Part shown: positions 42,301 to 57,300 of the stretch, piece after piece
Numbering within the stretch: position 1 is the first letter of the stretch
Layout: every line of letters begins with the position of its first letter
Origin: Acanthopleura granulata
Taxonomy: Eukaryota; Mollusca; Polyplacophora; Chitonida; Chitonidae
Reading direction: 5' to 3'
DNA: 64,000 nucleotides
NCBI GenBank assembly: GCA_016165875.1
Contig: JABBOT010000002.1
Span: forward strand, 3,249,540 to 3,313,539
Translations under genes and position numbers: made by a program
Notes under the pieces: model-generated
The model's input: only the letters and a program-made list of their open reading frames with translations
Databases searched by the model: none
Told to the model about the DNA's origin: nothing

Positions 42301-45300
42301 TAACTGTTTTACAGTTAATTCCTCAACCTTTTCGCAAATGAAAGAGCAATCAGTCCAATTTATGCACATTGTTACTGTGATTCGGCCAGTTTCAGGCCTT
42401 AACAAAAAATATAATTTCATTAGTCAACAAAGAATAATACCTTCAGAATTTGCCTGAATAAACGCCTTGCAAACATACGAATAGGTTGAAGAATTACAGT
42501 ACCTACTATTGTTTTAGTTAACTCATGAGGCTGTCTTCTATCAGGTTAGACACTTTCACTCATTCATTGCCCTTTTTAACAATACAATAATTATTCATAT
42601 TTCTGTTTATATGCTGCAAATTAACAAGCACATTACGTTACATGTATCTGCCCCCCCCCCCCCCACCAAACACTCAAAATGTGTTCTTTCAAGACCGTTG
42701 CAAATTTAATTTACCTTGACTTGCTTGTCAAGCTCTTGACCAAATGCCCCTCTCCTCTCTTTCAGCAGTATCATTCGGACCTGATCAGCCAGGTCCATGA
42801 GTTGTTGCCACTTCTCCCTCAGCTGATCCACCTCCTCTACCTCGCTACGTGGCAAGCGTAACTCAAACTCCCTGTCAACAATACAAGGTAGCAGTTCAGA
42901 ATTTCAAGAAATTGAACTTGGCAGAAATGCAGTCAGGCTGCTCATCACATGTCATGACAATCATGGGTGTAGCTTTCTGAACATTGTATCTTTCATTTAA
43001 CTGTCATTGATAAAATGTTTACTTATTTATTTGTTCATTTGATTGATTTTTACTCCATACTCAAGAATTCTAACATAATTAACAATTTTGAATATTACCA
43101 GCTCTAAGTCATTCATATACAACATCCCCCAATATTTTTGAACAGTATACTGAAAATGGACCAGAGCTCTAAGATAAGCCTGTCACACACAAACTCTACT
43201 GACACAGCACTAACCTGAGCCTGATACAAATGGACTATGCGTACTTGACTCACCTGAGCCTTCCAAACACAGATTCTATGCGCACTGGACTAACTGAGCC
43301 TGTCATACATGGATTCTATGGACACTGCACTAACCCGAGCCTGTCATACATGGACTCTATTGGACGCCACACTAATCTGAGCCTGTCATACATGGACTAT
43401 ATGGGCACTGGATTAACCTGAGCCTCTCACACATGGAATCTATGAGGACTGGGCTGACAGAAGCCTGTCATATGAACTCTATAGGCACTACACCAGCCTG
43501 AGCCTGTCATACATGGACTCTATGGGGACTGCACCAACCTGAGCCAGTCATACATTGACTCCATGGCCACTACACTAACCTAAGGGTATCATACATGGCC
43601 ACTATTTGGCCTGGACTAAGTATGGCATGCATGGACTCTATTGGCACAGCACTAACCTGAACCTATCATTTATGGACTTTATGGCCACTACACTAACCTG
43701 AGCCAGTCATACATGGACTCTATGGCTACTACATTAACCTGAGCCTGTCATACACGAACTCTATGACCACTACATTAACCTAAGCCTGCTATACATGAAC
43801 TCTATAAACTCTATGGGCACTGCAGTAACCTGAGCCTGTAATACATGGACCCTATGGGTCTACACTAACCTGAGCCTGTCATACATGGACTCTATAGGCA
43901 GGTAGATAGAGTCTATCTTGTTCTCCATGTCCCTCAGTTCCTCCAGAAGATGGAGGGCACTGTTCAGCTGATCCAGGGTCTGTACATTCATCTCCAGACG
44001 GGACTGCACATTGGACCGATACGACACGACGTCATCCAGCTTTTTCTGAAACATGCCATGTATTTACAAAGATAAGAGATCTAGCCGTTAACATGTATTT
44101 ACAATGATCGTTGACTGAAGTATTGTTGAAAAGGCAATTATGCTTTGAACTTGACTATAATCTGTTCCATGGTTAAATATTACATTTTACAAGATACATG
44201 TACATGTATTAAGTATATTTCTAGATATCACATCTTGCTCGCTGGTGCGCTGAGCACTGATTTCCCTTTGTATTATATACAGATGGGACATCCTTTCTAG
44301 CAGGTGTGGTTGGGATACTAAATGACAATAAACAAGGGTAGGTCACTCAAAGTACAGCCATCATTTATCTTTACAACAGGACATAAAGAGGTTTATTCTC
44401 CGCAGATAAAATCAAGTCTTGTTTCAGTAATATGTCTCTGTGCATACAGGATGCAAATTCCCTGCTGTTCCTGATGGCAACAAGTGCAGGGTATATTGAC
44501 CAATTTGTCCAAAAACACCACCATTCAACTAGTGAAAGGTTTTAAAGATTAAATCATAATAGTAACCTCATAAACCTTATCATTAAGACTAACGAGAAGT
44601 CGCTATTCACCTTTGCATCTTCATGGAGTACTGAAGCAAACTGTGTTTTCCATGCCATTGCAAAGCCATGCAGGGCGTCCTTGATGGGGTTTGTGTGAAG
44701 ACAGACTGGGCCAACAGGTAATACCTCGGGGATAGCCACCACTTTTCTCTCCACCTGTAACATTCGCTCAACTTCTCGCTCCAGAGCCACAGTTCCAGGA
44801 TCAGAGTCTATGAACTCGGCAAAGTTCCCATGCAAATCATCCTTCCACAGGAAATCATAGCAGCTGAAGTGAAACAGGTGTTTTTGGAGTGTAGGCTCCA
44901 AGCCTGAAATAAGGGAAAGAAAAAGATTTTATTCAACTTAATAAATCAATGAACCCTTCATGAAGGGTGTGCTCTTGCAAGAAGACATTGCAGTTGCACA
45001 ATTATTGTGTCATACTGAACAGTAATATTGTCTGCTAAGTTGAACATAGTCATTTTTTTAAAGTAGAGAAAATACTACAATAAAGTGCATGCCAGATGGA
45101 AAACCATTTAATACTGGCCCGAAAAAAGTTTGATATATCTTTTTTTCAGAATTTTTCCAACTGATTAAAATGCTTTTAAAAACATTAGATCGGTCTGGTT
45201 GGAAACCAGTGGGTGTCATCTTGTATCTCATTCATATTCTTTGCTTGAAGCAGTGCGTTTCAAGATTCAATCCAATTTTTTATTTATGCCAAAGGATACC

Positions 45301-48300
45301 AAGTCTCGGAAAATGTAAAACAAAATTTTTCGCTGGGGAGCTGGCAAATCTCATGACTTAACAATTACAGCCCATCAAAGAGTTGGATTCATGCCTGTGA
45401 CCTAATCAGCCATGGGTTGAAAAGCTGAAATGAGAACGGATATTCTGAAAGGTGTATTTGTGTACCATTAGTGACAGTTGATATTTGGTCCTGAAGGTCT
45501 TGAAGGGTTTCGTCCTCTGCAACTTGCTTAAAGAACACTCCCTGTTGACCCAGCCAATTGATGCCTAAAACACAGCATTAAAACACTGATATACAATTGT
45601 ACTGTTGCATGAGAGTATAAGGCAAGAGACATTACATTCATTTACCATTTAATCAATGGTTTCAAAGTCTTGGCTTGAACTGCTATCCAAGATCAAAAGG
45701 AGCAACACTGATAAATACTTGTGCATCACCCTGACATTTTCAGGTTACATTTTTTCTTGATAAATTTTGGTGTCACATCAGGCATTCATATTTAATTCAC
45801 CACACAGTATACCTGTGGGCCACATTCACTGTAACCAAATGGCACACTGTACTGTTACATGTACATGTACATGTACCATGGCAGCCAAAGCACACACAGT
45901 AAATGTTCACCTTAGGTGCTCATTTCATACACAATATGTAGCGTTACATGCTAGTGACTACCATGGCAACCTGTATTCGGGCTGTAGGAACTATGCTGTG
46001 CTGGAAAAGGCACACCATACTGCTTATAATTTGTCAAGCATCTCATAATTTATATTAATGGAAGTACTTAAGGCAACTATTTACCAAACACATCATACTT
46101 ACAGTATCAAAAAAGGGACAGCAAACTAGGGAATAACCAGAGCCTCTGATGAGTCAGTAGCTCTGCTGGTTGGCACAAAATTATCACGGAGTCAACTTAA
46201 AGCGGTTATCCAACAACTATTATTATTATCTATTTACCATATTTGGTAGTCCCATGATAACTTCATGGTAATAAAAAAGAGAAAAAAGTGAAACAACAGA
46301 AAAAGAATGAACTGGACTGAACCTGTGGCTGCCATGTATCATATACAATGGGCTTACCACTAAAAACCTGTGTGGAAGCAATGCAGCTTTGATCTTTTGC
46401 TAACAACTCATAACAAACGACATAAAGAACACAGTGTAGGAAGGAGCATTTCCATATTATGTTAAACTGCACTCAGAGATTTTCAGCTTTACAACTACAG
46501 GAGTTTCCTATCACGTAACTTATAAATATCAGGGAATTTTTTTTTCCGCACTCCACAAATTTCAGCGTAACACCTGTTTTGGTTTTCTGTCCTGTCACCT
46601 CCAAATATGAGGAAAATTGCACTTTTTCAAACTTAGATCAGATTTGTGACTAAGACATCAAACTACATCCGGTAGCATATTTAAAATATTTAAATTCAAA
46701 AAACTATTGGTCATGACAATTTCAGTCATCAGGGCATTTCCACAGTATTCAAGATATGAAAACGCGCATACACCGTACTCCAGAAAATGACATGTCCGCA
46801 CATTCTGTTCATGGCGTCCAAAGTGGATCAGGTTGAATATTGAACAACAAAAATTTTGGGGAAAACTTTTCCATGTAAAAGAGATAAGACATATACATGT
46901 AAGTATATAGCAAGCCTGCACTGACGCACCCCATCAGCACAAGTGGTATGACCCAAGAGGCCTTTGTCCAGTATTTATAATATGGACAACATGGTCATAC
47001 CATTTCACCCAAAGGGTGTTTTGAAAAATGTCAGCTATCTGCAGGCTACCAATGTTAACTGGGGCTACCAGAAAGCCAGTGTAAAGAAAATAAACAGATA
47101 CCAGGACTGGGCCACAGATTGTGTGGACTGCCTTTGATGTACTGCTCCAGGCATCCACATCCTCTGGCCAGCCAAACCACAGTAAAGGCTTTTGTGAAGG
47201 GTTTAATTAAATGTGAGAATTTTGACAAATTTTTGTTGGTTTTTTAGAAAATACTTAAAAACTATGCAATGCAAGAAAGTAATTCTTGTATATTTGTAAT
47301 TCTGACATCATGGAGCACCAGATAATGTGTTTGTTCAATCATTTTAAGCAGTATTTGGACATGACGTAAGTTTTACCTCACTTAAAAGGTCAGTTACGGA
47401 CAACCAATCATTGAAATGGAAAATCGATATTACAGGTTATGTACCTTGCTGTAGTCTAAACTTTAACCAAGTTTCGTTGAAATTGCACAAAAACGGTAAA
47501 AGTACTAGCGTTTTAAAGGAAATGTTAACACAAACAGACAGATAACCAATAACTGACATGGAAAATCAATACTACAAATTATCCATCTTAATGTCGTCTA
47601 CACTTGACCCAAGTTTTGTTCAAATTGACAATAACTGTACGAGGAGTAGCTTTTTGAAGCAAAAATTAACACAAGACGGACAGACACACAGACAGACAGA
47701 TGGATGCAGGGCAACTTGTTAATACATCACATCTTCTGGTCTTCAACCTGTGAGCTAAAAACCAGAACAGTATATAATTATCTTTAAAATGACAGGAAAC
47801 CTGCAAACTCACTTTTACTCCCAAGCTGGATAGCTTCAGCAACAGATATGAGAGCACTCTGAACAGCCTCAATGGAAGGATCTATCGTTGTCTTGGGAAT
47901 GTTAAATCTGACTAGAAGTTCAAATCTGAAAATGAAAGCATGAGCAAAAAAACAGGATTCAATGCAAAATTCTTCAATCCAGTTTGAAATTTATTCTTTC
48001 AAAAGGAAGCAAAACTGCAGATAAAACTATTTATCTTCCTTCAGTATAGACTGCTGAACAAACTAACAGTTTGTGGAAGTGCACATTTAAACATTTAGGC
48101 AAAAATATTCTGAATATTGTTTTGTTCATGAATGTGTCATGTACAACATGGAACATGAACATGAAGCTATGCCAACCAAAACCCCTCAGCTATGCAGCTC
48201 ATCTAAGTAAGACACCCCCTCCCCCTCCTCCCTCCAATAAATGTGAAAAAACCCTGTAAGGCTCCACAGAAAGTAGCTAGTCACAAGTCATCCAATACCT

Positions 48301-51300
48301 CTGCATTTGTACTTTTAGACACATAATTGTAACAATCTATATAGGCAATACCATTTCGTCAAAGTTGATCAAGTTGATCAAATAAAAAAAAAAACAGGCT
48401 CTAATGCAAATATTGCACTCTCTACCTGTACAGGGAAGGTAAAACATGTGAACTAACTGGAGAAGTGCTGGGTTGGTTGTGTCCTCTGCTGACCAAGTCA
48501 TGTTTGAGGTAAGGGACAGGCTTGTGGATGGTCTCAGGTCTCCTGAGCTGGCTGAGGTCACCCGACTAGCAGCCCCAGAGAGGGGGCTGGCACTGCTGAG
48601 GTCAGACGCACCCCTAAATAAGGCACTGGTTACCCTGACCAGCTCCCCTGTACAGCCTGATAGCTCGGCCAGACACAGCAGGGAATTGCCCGTGGCCAGC
48701 ACAATGGCATCAGAGACAATGGACTTGTAATGTTCTACAATTGACAATAGTGAGAGAAAACACAGTTATTCAATGTTGATATCATAAACGTTAAGGTCAT
48801 AAGAGTTGTAAATTGTGCATTGGGTTTTTTTTCCTTCAAATGTACTCTACGTATTGCATGTGATTATAACCAACCTGGATATGCCAGATGACAGAATTCA
48901 GTTATCTATTTTTTGGGATATCATCTTGTGGTACATGTACCAACAGGCCTTTCTGAGCTGTCAAACGTGCATTCAACTAATCATAACCAGTGTTGTTGCA
49001 AGTAGGTCAACCTGATGTCCCACACACTGGTTACAAATGTTCAACCTTTCTGTGACATCATGACGTTACGATTGCTTTCACCGTGGAATCATAAGTAACA
49101 TTGTCATGAATAGGAGTGGTGGGACAACGGATGTGGTGGATCTATCAAGTACACCAGTTGGAACAACCTGATAGGAGAAAATGAGAAACAACTCCTGAAG
49201 TATTGTTAAAAGGTTCACAACCACTATAAAATGCAACACAAACATACATGTGTACTTCTTACCTATGAAAGCTGTAAATATTTTCTCCTCATTTGACAGG
49301 TGTATGGTCTCCGTCTCAGCTGTGTCAAATGTCAGTTTCTTCTGTCTGGTCAGGTCAGGAGACTGAAAACATCATCATCATACAAACCATTATGATTTTG
49401 TATATTTCACTGGATGCATTTGGCATCACTGCAGAGCTCACAAAAAAGAACACAACAACCACAACACACTGTATATGACTCATATAGCATGTACAATATT
49501 ACTAATTTTTGTTTTAAGATGACATTAATGTTCCAATGAATCAGTATCACAGAAAGCAAATCCCCAGCATAATGTTACAAATTCTTTATATTAACAAATT
49601 TTGAAATTTCTAAGCATTAACAAATATATATTTATCTGACACAAAATTCACAATGACTAATACCCACTATGACAAAAATTCATTTCTCATTTATCAGCTT
49701 TCTAAGCATGGTTTAAACAAGAGAAAAATTGCTTCTGGTTTTAAACAATGAAACCTTTAAAAAGTTATACACTTTATATACATATACAGAAAATGTGATT
49801 ATGGAAAACAAAGACAAGTAAAGAAAAGCACAAGAGCTGAACAAACAAGTGTGCATGTAAGTATAAAATAATGGAACATGTTACTGTACACATATGAAAC
49901 GTGACAACACCTTAGATTTAGTAGCAAGGCTTCCAAATAGCTTATTTGTAGGATATAAATGCAAAACTTCAGCCCAATACATCCCCCAACCTTACTTTAC
50001 ATGTATGCAAAATTTGAGCTTAACATACGGAATACTTTTTGAGATAGCAAGCCTACCCTCAACATTTACCTTCTTCAACATTGATTTCAATGCAGAAATG
50101 GCCCAGTCATGTAATTTTGAAGTTTATGTTATTATGATTGTAGAGTATCAATCATGGAACATCCCCTCATGTTTATGGTACTTTGTATGTATGCAAAACC
50201 TGAGCTCAATATATGCAGTACGTCCGTAAAATTGCTTATGTCGACACCAGTGCCGGGGACATGACAATAGCTATTCCTGGACTTTCAACAAATGTCCCCA
50301 AAATGAAATAAACCAAAACATCAGCAAAAGCCAGATAATATTTGCACAAGAATAACATGGAGCAATTTCATGATCATCTCGACTACTGTAAAGAAAGAAA
50401 AAAACACTGAGTTACTGATAAACCCTACTGAGTTTCCTGACTTGTGCAGAGCTGATGAAAATGGTGGAAATTTTGCTACTGCTTTTTCTCTTTCTTCCTC
50501 TTTGGTCTTGGCAAAGTTTTTCAGGCGATGGGCCAAATTGTACTGTAAATGAGGGAGAAACAACAATTCATGCACAATTATGTATGTGCTTCCTTCAAAT
50601 AGATCAGGGTTGGTTAGAGGGTAGGTGTGGTAAAATAAGGACATTCCATGTTAATTAATACAATCAGGTGAGTTGCATTTTATAAATAATATTGACAATG
50701 TCTTTTAAATATGGTACCCATCAAAAATCAAATCTTATGAACAACACTGAAGAAAATATCTGAACAACAGCATACTGATGCATTCTTAGCCTTTGTCCGC
50801 TTTGACACAAATACAGACTTTGCCATAGAAAGACCAATGAAAGTACTTGAAGTCCATGCCTGAAAATCGCACACATCACATCTCATTCAACAATGTGAAA
50901 AAAAAAAGAAAAAAAACTAAAAAACAGCAATTTATGGATAAGCATCAAAAGTAAAATGAACCAAACACAAACATCTTACTGCAGTACTCTTGCGTTTGTC
51001 TTTGCCTCTCTGTCAGTTTGTAAAACAAGTGGGCAACAGTGTTAGACATGTTTCAGAATGATCATGCATATGAATGCATTTATTATACACTGTAAACCTA
51101 GTATTAGAGTAAATGAATGACAGATTATAGCCTTACACCACTTCAACAACACTGAAGCCATATCGCAGACCTAATATTTGAGTAACAAGCTAGATGAGAT
51201 AAAGGGATGAGATGAAATGTCAGTTTTCCTTAAATTTTACAGGGTACAAGAAAGGATGTGTCTCATGTTGTCGAGAAGAGGTGAAATGTCACTCAGTTCT

Positions 51301-54300
51301 CCTCAGATTTTATACGGTACAAAAAAGGATGTGTCTTGTGTTGTCTCAGTGTTGCAATCATGATGATAGTGAGCATTCAAAATGTATGTATCTTCAAAAT
51401 TCTCCACAAAGTTAACTACTGACAACAGACAGCAAATAAGGCATACTCAGATGTGGTTGCAAGTCTATCTAAGAGCTCGCCTGTAGAGGATAGACTCTAA
51501 TATGCGGTAAACAAAACTAAGTCAAGACTTCGGTAATTTACAGTATTTAATATACACACACAGAATGAACGATGGAATATCCCCCTTGTGTTGTAGTTGT
51601 CCACACATGTGCAAACCCTGGACTCAATAAATGCAGCACTTTTAAAGATACCACCCCTAACATTTTGTTCAACACAAATTCTAATACACAGTACACTAAG
51701 TCGGGAATTCAGTAATTTGCAGTATTTAATATGAACTCACAGAATTAACGATGGAATATCCTCCTCATGTTATTGTGCTGTACATGTGTTCAAACCTTGA
51801 ATTCAATGCATGCAGCACTTTTAAAGATACAACCCCTAACATTTTGTTTAACATTGCTTTCCCTGTTACTGGACGCAGGCGCCATCGCTAAGGTTACGAC
51901 AGAAGCTATGATTGTACTTAGTACAGATGAGCCAATAAAGGGCTAATAAACATCCATTAGATGTTCTTGTAGCATTCACTCTCTATGGTGACGGGATAAC
52001 CTTTAAGGACTTGCCTTTCTTACTGCCAACATGCTGGACACATCCTGTAATCCAACCTCGATGGTGTTCACCCATTCTGCTAGCTGTCTGCTTCTCTCCT
52101 CGACTTTCTCAACTATCGTCTTCTTGAACACATGTGGTGGCTAATGGAGACAGAATTGTGCGTCTTTTAAAAGAGGAGAAAACCCTATTCCAGTTGCACA
52201 AGACAAATGTAAATATTTTGGAGAATGCAACTGAGATGACATCCAGGGTCCAAATTAAATTACCATTATGCTTTATTTTAAACTGCAGCATGGCAATAGA
52301 ACACTTGTATGCTACAGATATTCATGTAAGCCATATGAAACATCTTAGTTCAGTTTAAAGGTTACTCACTATCTACTGTAAATGACCTAAAATTTCTTCC
52401 CAAACCTGCATTTTTAGAAGAAGGACAAATAAAACAGATTAAGATTACTTTTGGAGCTCAAAGTTGCACTTGCTGTAAGAAGACCTTCCTAACAAAACAT
52501 AAACACCTTTCTACTGTTACAATCAGGCAAACTGATAACTTTTAGTCAAGGATGAAATGTTACAGCATATACCACAATTTGTGCATTCAAAATCACTGGT
52601 CATTAGAATTTCACTGACCAAAATGGACGACTTTCTACAAGAACTTGATTTGGCAGCAAAATTTACCCAAGATCTGGAGAGAGCATCCTCCTGGTCAAAT
52701 AGAGTGAACTGTCTGATCTTCTCTATGACATCATTAACTTTGGTTTTCAGTACAGCGTTGACCTGCTGGCTCAGTTGTGTTAACTTCAAAGTAGCTGCAT
52801 GAACTTGGTGGAGAAAGGCATCTGTCAATCAAACGTATTTCCAAGTTTGAACATCTGAGGTAAGCTTTAGACATGCAATACAACAACTCTAATGGTCACA
52901 GCCACCTCACTTGTGTGTAATATTATTCAGTCAACAATGTATTAGCAATGATCTAATGATCTTACGCATTCTCCACTTCTACTGAACAAAACCAAAATAT
53001 CAACAACAACAAAAGTCTTATAGGACACATGCTACAAACATACCATAACTTCATTTACTGGTACTAAACATTCAGCCAGAGGTACAAACAAAACATTAAC
53101 ACAATGAAATGAAATGCTCTTCCGGACAGATAATAAATGCTTTACACAAAAAAAAAACTATTGGACACAGTCTGCCTGATTCACCTATATTCATGCTGCT
53201 CCAGAAGAGAGTGTTAAGCCCTGGCTGTAATTGTTGTTGCACATTCCTCAGGTGAGAAGCAAACAGTGGTTTGAGGGCCTCTGGAATTGAATCTGATACT
53301 GCCTTGTACTCCTGTAGGCAGAGTTCCAGGTGAGCCTTGTAGCTCTTAAACCGAGACTCCTGCTGAATCATGGAACTAGCTGACTCTGGCAACTGTATCC
53401 CAAGTCGGGCCAACCACTTGGCTTCATGGATAAGCTCCAGCACTCTGAAAACATAACATTAATAATGGTAATTATAGAGACAGTAACAGACTGAAGCAAT
53501 ATGGTTTGACAAAAACAATTTCAACAAAGAACCAATGACATGTATATCATCACTTGTCCTTAAACACGCAGAAGATGAATCTGCACAATGGCATATCCAA
53601 CACTGGGCAAAATAGATTTCATTTATCTGCAGAATTATACTCTCTGGTAGCTTTGTAAGTATTAAAATCTGTTGCTTCTTTATTATTTTATGAAATGTCA
53701 GTTGAACATTACCAATAATACCCATCAAGAAGAATTGCAAATTGTGATTTATACATTTACCATGAATTCATCACAAAATCTAATGCACACCTAAGCAGAA
53801 ATTAGAGTAGACGTACTTATCATCAGCATTGACATTCATCTCTCCAGTCAATGGATTTCTCACAAGTAAAGTGGCCTTCATGCCACTCTTGGCCTGCTCA
53901 ATCTGCCCTTTCCACTGGGTGAACCAAAGGCTCTCAAAGGTGACCAGGGCAGTGGCCAGCCTGTTGTAGAGGCGCACGAGACGTGCAAACTCCGCTGAGT
54001 GGTTGACAGCCTTGTTGTCACGGAACACCTTCATTGGGTCCTCTATCTTCTTGAGGAGCTGCCTTGACCAGTGGATGGCTCCAGCCACAGGAGGAGCATT
54101 CCTCACTGCTTGAGGCTCATCCTGGAATCGTTCAGAAAACAACATGATGTTAGTTACAATCCCAGTATAATGGAGTACCAACAGTATCACATATATGCTA
54201 AATATTATGACTTATTCATACATGTTAACTTCCATGTTAATAAGGATTTACAAAACAGGATTTAGATTCTAACATGAGCTTTTCACTTAATTCAAGAACT

Positions 54301-57300
54301 AGAAATTAAAGAAAGTAAGTTACTGGATATGTGAGAAGACAAAAAACAATTATAATAAGAGACTAGTCACCTTATTTAAACCCAAACATTATCATTCAAC
54401 TGAATATCTGATTTGTAATGTCATGAACTATAAGGCCATTCCTGGCATGACAATGATTGCTAAGAAAAGGTTTGAATATGGAAAGTGCTTGTGCACATGT
54501 GTGAGAGTGTGGGGGTGTGTCTGAGAGGGGGCATCGTGGCAACCAAATTTTTAAAGTCATAGTTGAATTTGGTGCTCAAAGAGCAAAGGAAAATATGATT
54601 ATACTGAATCTCACTCGATTACTCAATACATAAAATGAATCAGTTTTTTTTCACCAATTATCAAATTTTCAGTTGTTATTTCCATTAATGGGTTTAATTA
54701 CACTCACTGTGGTTTCAAGCCCTACTCAACGAGTATTTCACATATATGACAAACGGTCAGTATTTCAGTTTCAACTAGGAATCGAACCCAGCAGTTCTGC
54801 GTGAGCAGTCTTATATGCTGATCACCAGGCTATGGCCCACATGAGGTTAAATTGCAAGTTACGCAGTGGTTCATTGATTGAATGTGGTTCCAAGGCAATA
54901 TTCAAATGAACACTTGAAAAAAAAAATCGAAAACAGCTGTAGAGTGCACTTCACTGGGTATTTTCCATTATGTAGGTATACATGTTCTTTAGTTTTCCAA
55001 ATGTTGGGTTGTGGATTTAGTGCATAAACAAGACACTAAATACAACAGGTTTAGATTTATATGCCACTAAAAGATCTGATCATAGAAATCAAGCCACAAC
55101 TACAACCAGAAGATGTTCCCACTCAATTCTGAATGCTGCTGCTAAATCCCATGAGTTTTCTCAAGGCAGTAGTTCAAATGGCACACAGTGGCCTACATGT
55201 CAATGAACTAAATGTAGTCGTATCCTGAATGAACATGTACACTTTTCCAGTTGCTTTTTCTATGCAATGGCTAATATTATTTTTTTTTATATAAAACTTT
55301 GGCATAGGTCACAATAAAAGAGCAAAAATCCACCAAAATGCAAAACTTTTCCCCCAAGGGAAGATTGTCTGGCAGTATTATGGTATAATTTCGCACCACC
55401 AGCACACTGTAGTTTGAGAAACGATACTTTACCCATTATCTAATTTATCTGATTTGACAAAAACAAAATCCAAACAAATCAGCCACTATTCGGCACAGAA
55501 TTAATTATTATCATACCTAAAACATGATGCTTCCTGCCCTCATATTGTCCGCTTTCGGTTTTACAACTACCGAAAACTGAAATGCTCTTGTTCATAGGCT
55601 CGTGTACACGTGTAAAGAGTACACAGTTGTGCATTGTACATCGGTCGTATGTGAAGAAAGTGCTGCCGATCACAACAACATTACTGGTTTACAGTACTAC
55701 AGGATTTTGACATGGAAACCGGTTGAGGTGATGGACATCTGACGTGAGTGAATACATGTACGTCCAATCAATTATTAAATTACGACCGTTCTTGCCAAAC
55801 TGAGTTCCCCTCCACAATCTCCACACACACTAATTTGCTTCTCGGAATTGTACGGATCTCAGCAACGATCTTTTCAGCCGAAAAAGATGGAAAATTCTCA
55901 TGACTGCCATTCCCCAGGGTAATTTTTGATTAAAATCATATTCGGAATTTCAGTAGAATGCATAAATATATTGTCTGGATTATATTTTCTCCAATTGGTT
56001 ATCCAATCACAGGTAAATTTGCACTTGTTTGTGTGTAAAAGTATACATGTAAATATGGGATTCAGGCATATACAGAATCGTGATTAGACAATAATTTCAT
56101 CATGGCTGATTACTGGTAAATTGGCATGTCAAAATGCAAAACTGATTTCAATGAGGAATGACCTCTTTAAGAACTCTTTAATACTGACAACAAAGCAATT
56201 GATACAACCACCAACCTTGTATTTCTCATATATTCTTTGCACTTCCTCCAGATCTTTTTCATACCAACTGAATAGCTGTACAAATTTCTCTGAAACTGCA
56301 GTTCTAATGCCTGAACGGTTTTGGATTGGAGCAAATCTGGGAAAATGAAAATCAGCGATGTAGATGGTCAGTGTCATTACTGTCATACTTGTTGAACAGT
56401 AATTTAGAAAAAAAAAAAAAAAAAAACATGCTAAAAAACTCTGCCATGCTTGAAATAATGGAGTGCTTTATCATAATGACATCAGTATGGGAATAACAAT
56501 CAAAATAGTGGTACCTCAGGAAGTTAAACATAACTGAACCGGTGTTCCATGTTACCTTGTAATCATATCCAAACCCTCATGTGTCTTCATTTTTCGAGTG
56601 AACAGAGCATGTAAATAGGCAGCCAGAAACTTCTCAAGGTCAGCCACAATTGCTTGAAAGTCCATGTAGTATTCATCAAATACATCCTTGTCCTGCAAAT
56701 GGAAAGAGAAAGGCATTTGATCTGATTTCAGAAGTTTCAGAAGTAAGCCATGTTTATGTAGCAATGAGGTAGAAACCCAGCATATGCCCAGGGCACCTGC
56801 AGATGCTGTCTGCAGAAAGAGTTAATTCTTGTACCTTAGTTATTTACTCATCATTCACATTTCTATGCCATAATTTCTGCGAAAAAAAAAAACTGTTACG
56901 GAGAAAAAACTTGACGTACTACTTTTGTTAACTGGAAATTCAAAATGACCATACCAAATATATGTGTATACATTCTCAAACAAGTAACCTGTGAAACTTT
57001 ACACAACTTTCAGGACTTCACTTAAATGCTAAAAATTCTAGGGCGTTACAACACTAAAGATTCTGATGGCCACTGCTGTTCCATTGACCATCCGAACAAA
57101 ACAGTGGCACCTCTGCGTCCCATCAATGAGTTTCAGATCAATGGAATCGACAACCAGTGTTGCAGCATCTTCTGGAACACCAGGTATCACACTGTCATGA
57201 GTGGCATTCAGGTTGACAAATTGAACACATCCTCGATAAACCTGAGGAGTGGCCTTGAGGGCTTTAGCCGGCTAACCTTGGACTCCACATCGAGCATGGT

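Noticed and set aside
43230..43421. Plus-strand open frame with repeated peptides
   Set aside because: It is a translation of the minisatellite; the near-42-bp period makes the frame look protein-like.
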